This document shows positions 1 through 5,239 of a stretch of DNA of 6,391 bases, in pieces. Every line of letters begins with the position of its first letter. Positions within the stretch are counted from its first letter, which is position 1. Under the pieces are notes generated by a model. It was not told the origin of the DNA. It searched no databases and was given only the letters and a program-made list of their open reading frames with translations. A program made the translations under genes and the position numbers. Origin of the DNA: Clostridiales bacterium (GTDB lineage Bacteria > Bacillota > Clostridia > Clostridiales > Caloramatoraceae); assembly GCA_026416355.1 (NCBI GenBank), contig JAOAFH010000120.1:1-6391 (forward strand). The letters are read 5' to 3'.

Positions 1-608
1 TAGGAGAACTTATGGCAGAGGGGATATTGAAGAAAATAAGTTATGGAAATATTTTTGTGGTAAATGGCGCAGAGAATGACTACAATACGAAAATGATTAA
101 AGAAGGATACAATAAAGTTTTAGCTCCATATATTGAAAATGAGCATATAAAGATAATAAGAGAAGAATGGGCACCTAATTGGATGAGGGAATATGCTTTT
201 AATGTTGTTGATAGTGAACTACAAAAAAATTCTAAGATAGATGCAGTAATTGCAGGTAACGATAGTTTAGCAGAGGGAGTAATTGAGGCGCTTTCAGAAC
301 ATAGGCAGATAAATAAAGTTTTAGTAGTAGGTCAGGATGCAGACCTTTGGGCATGCCAAAGGATAATTGAAGGAACACAGCTTATGACAATTTATAAGCC
401 AATTGACAGATTAGCAGAAGAAGCAATTAAAATGGCAATAAAGCTTGTTAAAAATGAACCAATTGAAGTTAATAATAAAATTTTTGATGGAAAATACTAT
501 GTTCCATATTATGTATTAGAGCCAATTGCTGTTGATAAAAATAATATGGATGAAACTATAATTAGAGATGGTTTTCACTTAAAAGAAGAAGTTTATTTAA
601 AAAAATGA
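1..608 (+). CDS. XylF-like sugar-binding protein, C-terminal part (5' end outside window)
   Basis: This is the C-terminal part of a periplasmic-binding-protein type 1 (ribose/xylose class) sugar receptor. The frame is open to the left edge and ends at TGA 606-608. The first visible codons read (V)GELMAEGI, which fits the middle of XylF proteins, so the N-terminal lobe and any signal peptide are missing. Counting from the Met at 12, features matching D-xylose-binding XylF are NGAENDYN (18-25), EEWAPNW (51-57), GND (82-84), GQDAD (107-111), YKP (128-130) and a C-terminal DGFHLKEEVY. In XylF the Asn, Trp, Asn, Asp and Lys of these segments contact the sugar, so xylose or a close relative is the inferred ligand. 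No transporter genes follow directly: a terminator does, and then a different binding protein. It could be a transport receptor or a sensor subunit like clostridial XylFII. The family is confident, the role is not. Confidence 0.85.
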   Translation, partial: GELMAEGILKKISYGNIFVVNGAENDYNTKMIKEGYNKVLAPYIENEHIKIIREEWAPNWMREYAFNVVDSELQKNSKIDAVIAGNDSLAEGVIEALSEHRQINKVLVVGQDADLWACQRIIEGTQLMTIYKPIDRLAEEAIKMAIKLVKNEPIEVNNKIFDGKYYVPYYVLEPIAVDKNNMDETIIRDGFHLKEEVYLKK

Positions 609-611
609 GAG

Positions 612-658
612 TAAATAACCCCATCAAAGAATTTTAAATTCTTTGATGGGGTTATTTA
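612..658 (+). terminator. Strong intrinsic terminator after the XylF-like gene
   Basis: A perfect 22-bp inverted repeat (left arm 612-633, right arm 637-658, loop TTA at 634-636) starts four bases after the stop codon. The core is ACCCCATC / GATGGGGT, and the right side runs into a T-rich tail (TTATTTATATAT). The left arm is preceded by A residues, so it could also work on the opposite strand. It should separate the upstream gene from the ABC importer operon. Confidence 0.9.
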
Positions 659-719
659 TATATCTTCATAAAGTACTGTAAAATTTTGTTGCAAAAAATT
701 ACTTTTTATTATTAAAAAA

Positions 720-750
720 TTCAGATAATTAACTAAAATATACTTATCAT
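720..750 (+). promoter_or_regulatory. Possible promoter of the ABC importer operon (weak -35)
   Basis: Two overlapping -10-like hexamers occur, TATACT (739-744) and TATCAT (745-750). No good -35 lies at the right distance: TTCAGA at 720-725 is 19 bases before TATCAT. An alternative is TTGCAA at 689-694 with TTAAAA at 712-717, 17 bases apart. A strong terminator upstream and a new gene downstream require a promoter in 659-857, and a poor -35 would fit activator dependence, but the exact site is uncertain in such AT-rich DNA. Confidence 0.35.
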
Positions 751-799
751 ACACAAATACATACAGAGACAAGCAAATTTAAATATGCAATAATTTATG

Positions 800-838
800 T
801 GTAAGCCAAATAATCAGAAAATTAAAAATTGGCTTACA
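800..838 (+). promoter_or_regulatory. 10-bp inverted repeat in the leader of the binding-protein gene
   Basis: TGTAAGCCAA (800-809) is exactly repeated in inverse as TTGGCTTACA (829-838) around a 19-base AT-rich spacer. It lies between the probable promoter and the Shine-Dalgarno site at 858-864. It could be an RNA hairpin in the 5' leader or a DNA operator. No T-run follows, so it is not a simple terminator. The rest of 659-870 holds an imperfect palindrome at 773-788 and no supported gene. Confidence 0.5.
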
Positions 839-857
839 AAAACAATTATTAAATCAC

Positions 858-864
858 AGGGGGG
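858..864 (+). promoter_or_regulatory. Ribosome binding site of the sugar-binding lipoprotein
   Basis: AGGGGGG lies six bases before the ATG at 871. The six-G run is unusual in this AT-rich context. It pairs with the 16S tail partly through G-U pairs and fixes the start at 871. Confidence 0.75.
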
Positions 865-870
865 TTCAAG

Positions 871-1956
871 ATGAAAAAAATTATCTCAGCATTATTGTTA
901 GGCTTAATGATGTTTGCTTTGACTTCATGTGGAACAAAAAAAGTAGATGTTGGTATTGTACTACCAACAAAGGATGAACCAAGATGGGTTCAAGATGAAA
1001 CAAGATTTAAGGATGCTCTAAAAGATACTAACTACTCAGTAGAAATTCTATTTAGCCAAGGCTCATCAGCAAAGGAAAAGGAAAATGTTGATGCATTAAT
1101 TGCAAAGGGAATTAAAGTATTAATAATTTGTCCTCATGATGGTAGCGCAGCAGCTGCAGCAGCAGAAGCAGCTAAGAAAGAAGGAATTAAGGTTATATCA
1201 TATGACAGACTTATAACTAATACAGACGCAGTTGATTACTATGTAACATTTGACAGTGTAGCAGTTGGTGAAGCACAAGCAAGATACTTAGTAGAACAAG
1301 CACAAGGCAAAGGCAACCCATTATACTTATATGCTGGAGCAGCTTCAGATAATAATGCATTCCTATTCTTTGAAGGTGCATGGAATGTTCTACAACCAAA
1401 GATTGCTGATGGAACATTTGTTATAAAGAATTCAAGTGAAGCAGTTGCACTACAAGGGAAGGCAAAGCTAACTCGTGATGAAATGAGTAAAATAATTGGA
1501 CAAGTTACTACAAACTGGGACTTTAATGATGCAAAGAATAAGGCAGAAGCGCATCTTACTGCTGCATCAAAGGAGGATAAGGGTAATGTATTTATTCTAG
1601 CTCTATACGATGGTTCACCTCGTGCAATTGCAGATGCATTTGCAGCTGATAAGGATGTAACTAGCTATAAGATAACAGGACAAGACGCAGAAAAGGCTTC
1701 AATTCAATATATTATTGATGGAAAACAATCAATGACAGTATTTAAGGATGTTAGAACTCTTGTTAAGGATGCAATATCAATGGCAAAGGATCTATTAGAT
1801 GGTAAAGAAGTAAAGACAACAGGCTCATATAACAATGGTAAAGTAGATGTTAAAGCAAAGCAAACTGAAGTAATAGTTGTTACAAAGGATAATGTAAAAC
1901 AAGCTTTAATTGATTCAGGCTACTACAATGCTTCAGATTTTACAGGAATTAAGTAG
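871..1956 (+). CDS. chvE: ChvE-like sugar-binding lipoprotein of a multiple-monosaccharide ABC importer
   Basis: This is the extracellular solute receptor of a CUT2-type ABC importer (361 aa). A lipoprotein signal peptide is clear: basic MKK, a hydrophobic stretch to about residue 17, then lipobox LTSC with Cys20 as the predicted lipid anchor. The mature part is a two-lobed type 1 periplasmic-binding fold. It resembles ChvE, the aldose receptor of Agrobacterium, rather than XylF: PTKDEPRW (32-39), SYDRL (110-114), SDNNAFLFFEGA (159-170), NWDF (215-218), YDGSP (246-250), GQDAE (270-274) and FKD (291-293). ChvE relatives bind several aldoses (galactose, glucose, arabinose, xylose), so the substrate here cannot be fixed from sequence. 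An Ala-rich run (93-98) lies in a surface helix. It is first in an operon with the ATPase and permease genes, separated from them by a hairpin that may allow higher expression of the receptor. Confidence 0.92.
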   Translation: MKKIISALLLGLMMFALTSCGTKKVDVGIVLPTKDEPRWVQDETRFKDALKDTNYSVEILFSQGSSAKEKENVDALIAKGIKVLIICPHDGSAAAAAAEAAKKEGIKVISYDRLITNTDAVDYYVTFDSVAVGEAQARYLVEQAQGKGNPLYLYAGAASDNNAFLFFEGAWNVLQPKIADGTFVIKNSSEAVALQGKAKLTRDEMSKIIGQVTTNWDFNDAKNKAEAHLTAASKEDKGNVFILALYDGSPRAIADAFAADKDVTSYKITGQDAEKASIQYIIDGKQSMTVFKDVRTLVKDAISMAKDLLDGKEVKTTGSYNNGKVDVKAKQTEVIVVTKDNVKQALIDSGYYNASDFTGIK

Positions 1957-1977
1957 ATAAAATAAAGGGTTTAAATT

Positions 1978-2011
1978 ATGAATAGTGGTAGCTTAAGCTA
2001 TCACTATTCAT
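1978..2011 (+). other. Intercistronic hairpin between binding-protein and ATPase genes
   Basis: A 15-bp stem (1978-1992 with 1997-2011) closes on a TTAA loop. All pairs are Watson-Crick except one G-U (1988/2001). The sequence after it (TCATAAAAATT) has no T-run, so it is not a standard intrinsic terminator. Hairpins in this position commonly stabilise the upstream binding-protein mRNA or partly reduce readthrough, giving more receptor than membrane complex. That role is inferred here. Confidence 0.7.
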
Positions 2012-2034
2012 TCATAAAAATTATAAAGTTTATC

Positions 2035-2040
2035 AAGGAG
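2035..2040 (+). promoter_or_regulatory. Ribosome binding site of the ATPase gene, long spacing
   Basis: AAGGAG lies 11 bases before the ATG at 2052, longer than the usual 5-9. No other in-frame start is nearer, and the protein aligned from 2052 (MSDYILEMKNITKTFPGVKA) matches the family N-terminus, so the start stands. The spacing may lower translation. Confidence 0.65.
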
Positions 2041-2051
2041 CGAGCGGTGCT

Positions 2052-3572
2052 ATGAGCGACTATATTTTAGAGATGAAAAATATAACCAAGACTTTTCCAG
2101 GAGTTAAGGCTCTAGATAATGTAAACTTTAAGGTCAAAAGAGGAGAAATTCACTGCTTGATTGGTGAAAACGGCTCTGGTAAATCAACTTTAATGAAAGT
2201 TTTAAGTGGAGTTTATTCTTATGGAGAATACTCAGGAGATATAGTTTTTGAAGGTGATGTGCAAAAGTTTTCACATATATCGGATAGTGAGAAAGTTGGT
2301 ATTGTAACAATTTATCAAGAACTTGCTCTTATACCTGAACTTACAGTATATGAAAATATATTTTTAGGACATGAAATTAAAAAAGGTAGATTTATAGATT
2401 GGGAAGAGACAATTGTAAGAGCAAAGGAAATGTTAAAGAAGGTTAGGCTTAATATAAATCCTTCAGTAAAAATAAAGGACCTAGGTGTTGGAATGCAACA
2501 GTTAGTTGAAATAGCAAAGGCTTTAAGTAAAAATGTTAAGCTATTAATACTTGATGAACCAACAGCTGCTTTAAATGAAGATGATAGTGAAAATCTATTA
2601 AAATTAATAAAAGAACTAAAAGAGCATGGTGTTACATGCATTTTAATATCACATAAATTAAAAGAAGTTTTAGAGGTGGCAGATTCTATAACAGTTTTAA
2701 GAGATGGTAAAACAATTTGCTCTCTAGATGCAACTAAAGATGAGATAACAGAAAATATTATTATAAAAAATATGGTTGGACGTGAAATAGATGATATTTA
2801 TCCAAAAAGAAATAACAAGAAATTTGGTGAAAAGGTACTAGAGGTTAAAAATTTAAATGCATATGATACAAATCTAGGTAGAGAGATATTACATGATGTA
2901 TCTTTTAATGTAAGAAAAGGAGAAATTGTTGGTATTGCTGGACTTATGGGTTCAGGAAGAACGGAACTTGCACTAAGTATATTTGGTAATTCAAAAGGTT
3001 ATAGAGTAAATGGTGAAATATTTGTTAATGGAGAGAAGAAGAAATTTTTAAAGCCTAAGGATGCTATAAAAGCTGGGGTAGCATATGTTACAGAAGACAG
3101 AAAAGGGAATGGGTTGATTTTAATAGACGATATAAAATCAAATATTACTTTAGCAAATTTGAAAAGTTTATGTGAAAAGGGATTTATTAATGAAAATGAG
3201 GAAATAAAGGTTGCTAATGAATATAAAGCATCTTTGAAAATAAAGGCTCCAAGTGTAGAACAAAAGGTTGGTAATTTAAGTGGTGGAAATCAACAAAAAG
3301 TTTCACTTGGAAAATGGCTGTTTGCAAGGCCATATGTATTAATACTAGATGAACCAACAAGAGGTATAGATGTAGGAGCAAAATACGAAATATATACACT
3401 AATGAATACACTTGTTAAAGAAGGTATGAGTATAGTTATGATTTCCTCAGAATTACCTGAGGTGCTTGGAATGAGTGATAGAGTTTATGTAATGTCTGAA
3501 GGTAGAATTGTTGGGGAATTGCCAATTGAAGAAGCAACCCAAGAAAAAATTATGGAACTTGCAACAAATTAG
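2052..3572 (+). CDS. mmsA: Sugar ABC transporter ATP-binding protein, tandem NBD (MmsA/GguA type)
   Basis: This is the cytoplasmic ATPase of the importer: two fused ABC domains in 506 aa, the usual size for the CUT2 family (RbsA, MglA, XylG, GguA). NBD1 has Walker A GENGSGKST (38-46), Q-loop Gln89, a degenerate signature LGVGMQQ (144-150), Walker B LLILDEP (164-170) and H-loop His201. NBD2 has a degenerate Walker A GLMGSGRTE (297-305, Arg303 in place of Lys), an intact signature LSGGNQQK (409-416) and Walker B VLILDEP (429-435). ISSELPE stands where the H-loop His would be. So one composite ATP site looks competent (NBD1 Walker A plus NBD2 signature) and the other degenerate, as is normal for this family. 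The N-terminus ILEMKNITKTFPGVKAL and AYVTEDRKGNGL (344-355) resemble MmsA/GguA. The symbol mmsA here means multiple monosaccharide transport, not methylmalonate-semialdehyde dehydrogenase. The gene is followed almost directly by the permease gene. Confidence 0.95.
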   Translation: MSDYILEMKNITKTFPGVKALDNVNFKVKRGEIHCLIGENGSGKSTLMKVLSGVYSYGEYSGDIVFEGDVQKFSHISDSEKVGIVTIYQELALIPELTVYENIFLGHEIKKGRFIDWEETIVRAKEMLKKVRLNINPSVKIKDLGVGMQQLVEIAKALSKNVKLLILDEPTAALNEDDSENLLKLIKELKEHGVTCILISHKLKEVLEVADSITVLRDGKTICSLDATKDEITENIIIKNMVGREIDDIYPKRNNKKFGEKVLEVKNLNAYDTNLGREILHDVSFNVRKGEIVGIAGLMGSGRTELALSIFGNSKGYRVNGEIFVNGEKKKFLKPKDAIKAGVAYVTEDRKGNGLILIDDIKSNITLANLKSLCEKGFINENEEIKVANEYKASLKIKAPSVEQKVGNLSGGNQQKVSLGKWLFARPYVLILDEPTRGIDVGAKYEIYTLMNTLVKEGMSIVMISSELPEVLGMSDRVYVMSEGRIVGELPIEEATQEKIMELATN

Positions 3573-3576
3573 GAGG
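3571..3576 (+). promoter_or_regulatory. Ribosome binding site that selects the second ATG of the permease gene
   Basis: AGGAGG overlaps the TAG stop of the ATPase gene (3570-3572). The first ATG at 3578 is only one base away, too close for initiation. The in-frame ATG at 3584 is seven bases away, which is optimal. The overlap of stop and Shine-Dalgarno suggests translational coupling. Confidence 0.8.
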
Positions 3577-3583
3577 CATGGAT

Positions 3584-4759
3584 ATGGATTTTTTATATGA
3601 AGTTAAACAACTTTTGAAACAAAATATTCGTGAATATGGTATGTATATAGCTTTAGCTGTTATAATGCTTATATTCACATTTGGGACAGGCGGACTTTTT
3701 ATATCTTCAAGAAATATAAGCAATCTAATTAATCAAACAGGATATATTGCTGTTTTATCAGTTGGGATGACTTTAGTTATTGTTATAAGACACATAGATC
3801 TATCAGTTGGTTATGTTGCTGGATTTTTAGGAGCACTCATTGCAATATTGCTAACCAAGTATGCTCTACCAGTTCCTTTAGTTATTTTAATAGCTTTAGC
3901 ATTAGGGTTACTTATTGGACTTTTCAATGGATACTTAATTTCAGGTGTAGGTATTCCTGCCTTTGTAGCAACTTTAGCTGGTATGCTTGCATTTAGAGGA
4001 GCTCTTCTTCTTGCAACAGAAGGCACAGGGACAATAATAATACCTCAAAAAAGTTTCAATGCCATAGGTAATGGATATATACCTGATATAGCAAATATAA
4101 GAGGTGTTCATGTTTTAACAATTATAATAGGAACTTTAGCAATTCTGTTTTATATTTACAGTGAATTTAAAACTAGAAAAAACAAGTTAAAATATAATTT
4201 TGAAGTTATTTCAAAACAGATGTTTGTATTAAAGTTAATATTTATATCAGCCATAATAGCATATGTTACTTGGATACTTTCAGGATATAATGGTCTTTCT
4301 TGGACAGTAGTAATAGTTATTATTGTTGTTGCGTTATATCATGTTATAACTACAAAGACATCTCTAGGAAGACACATTTATGCAGTAGGAGGAAATCCAG
4401 AGGCTGCTAAATTAAGTGGTATAGATGTAAATAAAATAACATTAATAGTATTTGGTTCAATGGGATTACTTGCTGCATTATCAGGAATTTTATATACTGC
4501 ACGTTTACAGTCAGCCACAACAACTGCAGGAACGCTATTTGAACTAGATGCTATTGCAGCAGCATATGTTGGAGGTGTTTCAGCAGCAGGTGGTGTAGGA
4601 AAGATAACAGGTTCAATTGTTGGTGCACTTGTTATGGCATCGCTGATAAATGGTATGAACCTAATGGGAGTTGGTATATCATATCAATATATCATAAGAG
4701 GTGCTGTGCTTGCAGCAGCAGTAATATTTGATGTAAAGACACGTAACAAGAGTAAATGA
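3584..4759 (+). CDS. mmsB: Sugar ABC transporter permease (MmsB/GguB type)
   Basis: This is the membrane channel subunit of the importer, expected to act as a homodimer with the tandem ATPase. It has 391 aa from the ATG at 3584; the ATG at 3578 would add two residues but sits too close to the ribosome binding site. It is very hydrophobic, with about ten membrane segments (roughly 20-41, 52-69, 72-90, 96-114, 121-142, 177-192, 217-233, 240-255, 284-305, 342-356 and 368-383). Family marks are GMTLVIVIRHIDLSVG (61-76), the cytoplasmic coupling loop GRHIYAVGGNPEAAKLSGI (262-280) and LDAIAAAYVGGVSAAGGVG (321-339). Its length, well over the roughly 320 aa of RbsC, and the extra charged stretch near 194-212 (EFKTRKNKLKYNFEVISKQ) match the longer XylH/GguB branch. 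It is the last gene of the operon. The substrate cannot be read from the permease. Confidence 0.93.
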   Translation: MDFLYEVKQLLKQNIREYGMYIALAVIMLIFTFGTGGLFISSRNISNLINQTGYIAVLSVGMTLVIVIRHIDLSVGYVAGFLGALIAILLTKYALPVPLVILIALALGLLIGLFNGYLISGVGIPAFVATLAGMLAFRGALLLATEGTGTIIIPQKSFNAIGNGYIPDIANIRGVHVLTIIIGTLAILFYIYSEFKTRKNKLKYNFEVISKQMFVLKLIFISAIIAYVTWILSGYNGLSWTVVIVIIVVALYHVITTKTSLGRHIYAVGGNPEAAKLSGIDVNKITLIVFGSMGLLAALSGILYTARLQSATTTAGTLFELDAIAAAYVGGVSAAGGVGKITGSIVGALVMASLINGMNLMGVGISYQYIIRGAVLAAAVIFDVKTRNKSK

Positions 4760-4785
4760 TATAAAAGAGTTCCCCCTCTTTTGTA
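4760..4785 (+). terminator. Weak hairpin just after the permease stop codon
   Basis: TATAAAAGAG (4760-4769) pairs with CTCTTTTGTA (4776-4785), including one G-U pair, around a TTCCCC loop. The stem is mostly A-T and the T residues lie inside the stem rather than after it, so termination here would be partial at best. It may instead protect the 3' end of the mRNA. Confidence 0.35.
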
Positions 4786-4838
4786 ATTTATATTAATAAT
4801 GGCAAAGTGGCTAGTAATTAAAATTCTAAAAATGTTTA

Positions 4839-4943
4839 AGCCATTAGCAATTATGAAGCAAAATGATAGGTTAATTAGAAAATATAGAATTTCTAATGCT
4901 TATATCAAACAGCTTCACTAATTGCTAAGAGGCTCTTTTTTTT
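4839..4943 (+). terminator. Long nested hairpin ending in T8: operon terminator or end of a small RNA
   Basis: Five nested helices can be drawn by eye: 4839-4842/4931-4934 (AGCC/GGCT), 4844-4853/4919-4928 (TTAGCAATTA/TAATTGCTAA), 4854-4859/4912-4917 (TGAAGC/GCTTCA), 4864-4868/4903-4907 (TGATA/TATCA) and 4874-4881/4890-4897 (ATTAGAAA/TTTCTAAT). That is 33 pairs in 96 bases, followed at once by C and eight T (4936-4943). It most likely ends the importer transcript before the T-box promoter at 4968. At 96 bases it is much longer than an ordinary terminator hairpin. A small RNA or 3' UTR element is an alternative. The surrounding stretch 4760-4967 holds no supported gene. Confidence 0.6.
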
Positions 4944-4967
4944 AAATTGTTTTAGATTTATTTACTC

Positions 4968-4995
4968 TTGACAAATTATATCTATTTGCTATCAT
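4968..4995 (+). promoter_or_regulatory. Promoter of the glycyl-tRNA synthetase T-box leader
   Basis: A perfect -35 TTGACA (4968-4973) and -10 TATCAT (4990-4995) are 16 bases apart. TG at 4987-4988 one base before the -10 gives an extended -10. Transcription should start near 5002, just before the T-box stem I. This is the best sigma-A type promoter in the window. Confidence 0.8.
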
Positions 4996-5002
4996 AAATT
5001 AC

Positions 5003-5206
5003 AAGAACTAAATATTTGTGCAATGAGAGGAAGGAGTAGCTAAGTGTTTTACTTCTAGCGAGTCGAGGATGGTGAGAGCTCGGCAGTAAACTTTAGTGAA
5101 TGGCAGCCTTGAGCACTACCTTAAAGTTGGGCTTTATGGCCAATAAGGGTGGAACCGCGGAAGTTAACCTTTCGTCCCTTGCTAGGGATGAAAGGTTTTT
5201 ATATTT
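5003..5206 (+). promoter_or_regulatory. Glycine T-box riboswitch leader
   Basis: A tRNA-sensing leader RNA that allows transcription of the synthetase gene when tRNA-Gly is uncharged. Stem I starts near AATGAGAGGAAGGAGTA (about 5022-5038). Its tip holds the conserved GGATGGTG motif (5067-5074) closed by CGAG/CTCG (5064-5067/5079-5082). The lower helix AAGG/CCTT (5031-5034/5107-5110) frames the specifier loop, where GGC at 5102-5104 (in GAATGGCA) is a glycine codon that pairs with the GCC anticodon. A short stem III is TAAAG/CTTTA (5122-5126/5132-5136). The T-box AGGGTGGAACCGCGG is at 5146-5160. Its TGGA bulge (5150-5153) would pair with the tRNA 3' end UCCA, and AAGGG (5145-5149) can pair with CCCTT (5176-5180) as antiterminator. 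There is no room for stem II, as known for glycine T-boxes. Confidence 0.95.
5166..5206 (+). terminator. T-box regulated terminator
   Basis: AACCTTTC (5166-5173) pairs with GAAAGGTT (5190-5197), then a G-T pair (5174/5189), then TCCCT/AGGGA (5175-5179/5184-5188) around a TGCT loop. A T-rich run (5195-5206) follows. The left arm includes the CCCT needed for the antiterminator, so the two folds exclude each other. Confidence 0.92.
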
Positions 5207-5226
5207 TGGGTAAAAATAATAAAAAA

Positions 5227-5232
5227 GGGAGG
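5227..5232 (+). promoter_or_regulatory. Ribosome binding site of glycyl-tRNA synthetase
   Basis: GGGAGG lies seven bases before the ATG at 5240 and fixes that start. It sits 20 bases after the terminator T-run, so it is made only in readthrough transcripts. Confidence 0.85.
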
Positions 5233-5239
5233 TAATATA

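Noticed and set aside
2..14. AGGAGA five to six bases before an ATG at 12 looks like a ribosome binding site for a short gene starting there.
   Set aside because: The frame is open to the window edge, and these same bases encode (V)GELM, which matches the interior of XylF-family proteins. The resemblance to a Shine-Dalgarno site comes from the codons GGA GAA. The gene more likely starts outside the window.
659..870. A CcpA (cre) catabolite-repression site was looked for in the importer promoter region.
   Set aside because: No stretch fits the TGNAANCGNNNNCA pattern. The nearest-looking segment, at TGTAAGCC (800-807), lacks the central CG and the right half.
797..874. A 25-codon frame (MCKPNNQKIKNW...) whose TGA overlaps the ATG of the sugar-binding lipoprotein, suggesting a coupled leader peptide.
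   Set aside because: There is no Shine-Dalgarno site before the ATG at 797, the length is easily reached by chance in AT-rich DNA, and the peptide has no run of codons for a regulatory amino acid.
1217..1417. Minus-strand open frames inside the lipoprotein, ATPase, permease and synthetase genes (for example 1217-1417, 2315-2641, 3811-4026, 5344-5697).
   Set aside because: They lie wholly within well-supported genes on the + strand, have no family resemblance I recognise, and show low-complexity or atypical composition. They are antisense shadows.
871..4759. Assigning the importer as a dedicated D-xylose (XylFGH) system.
   Set aside because: The receptor matches ChvE (PTK..RW, NNAF, GQDAE) more than XylF, and the ATPase resembles MmsA/GguA. 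The substrate range could include several aldoses, so a xylose-only label is not supported.
4839..4934. The long inverted repeat could be a miniature transposable element with terminal inverted repeats.
   Set aside because: No target-site duplication is visible at its ends, no second copy is in the window, and the T8 run directly after the right arm fits a terminator better.
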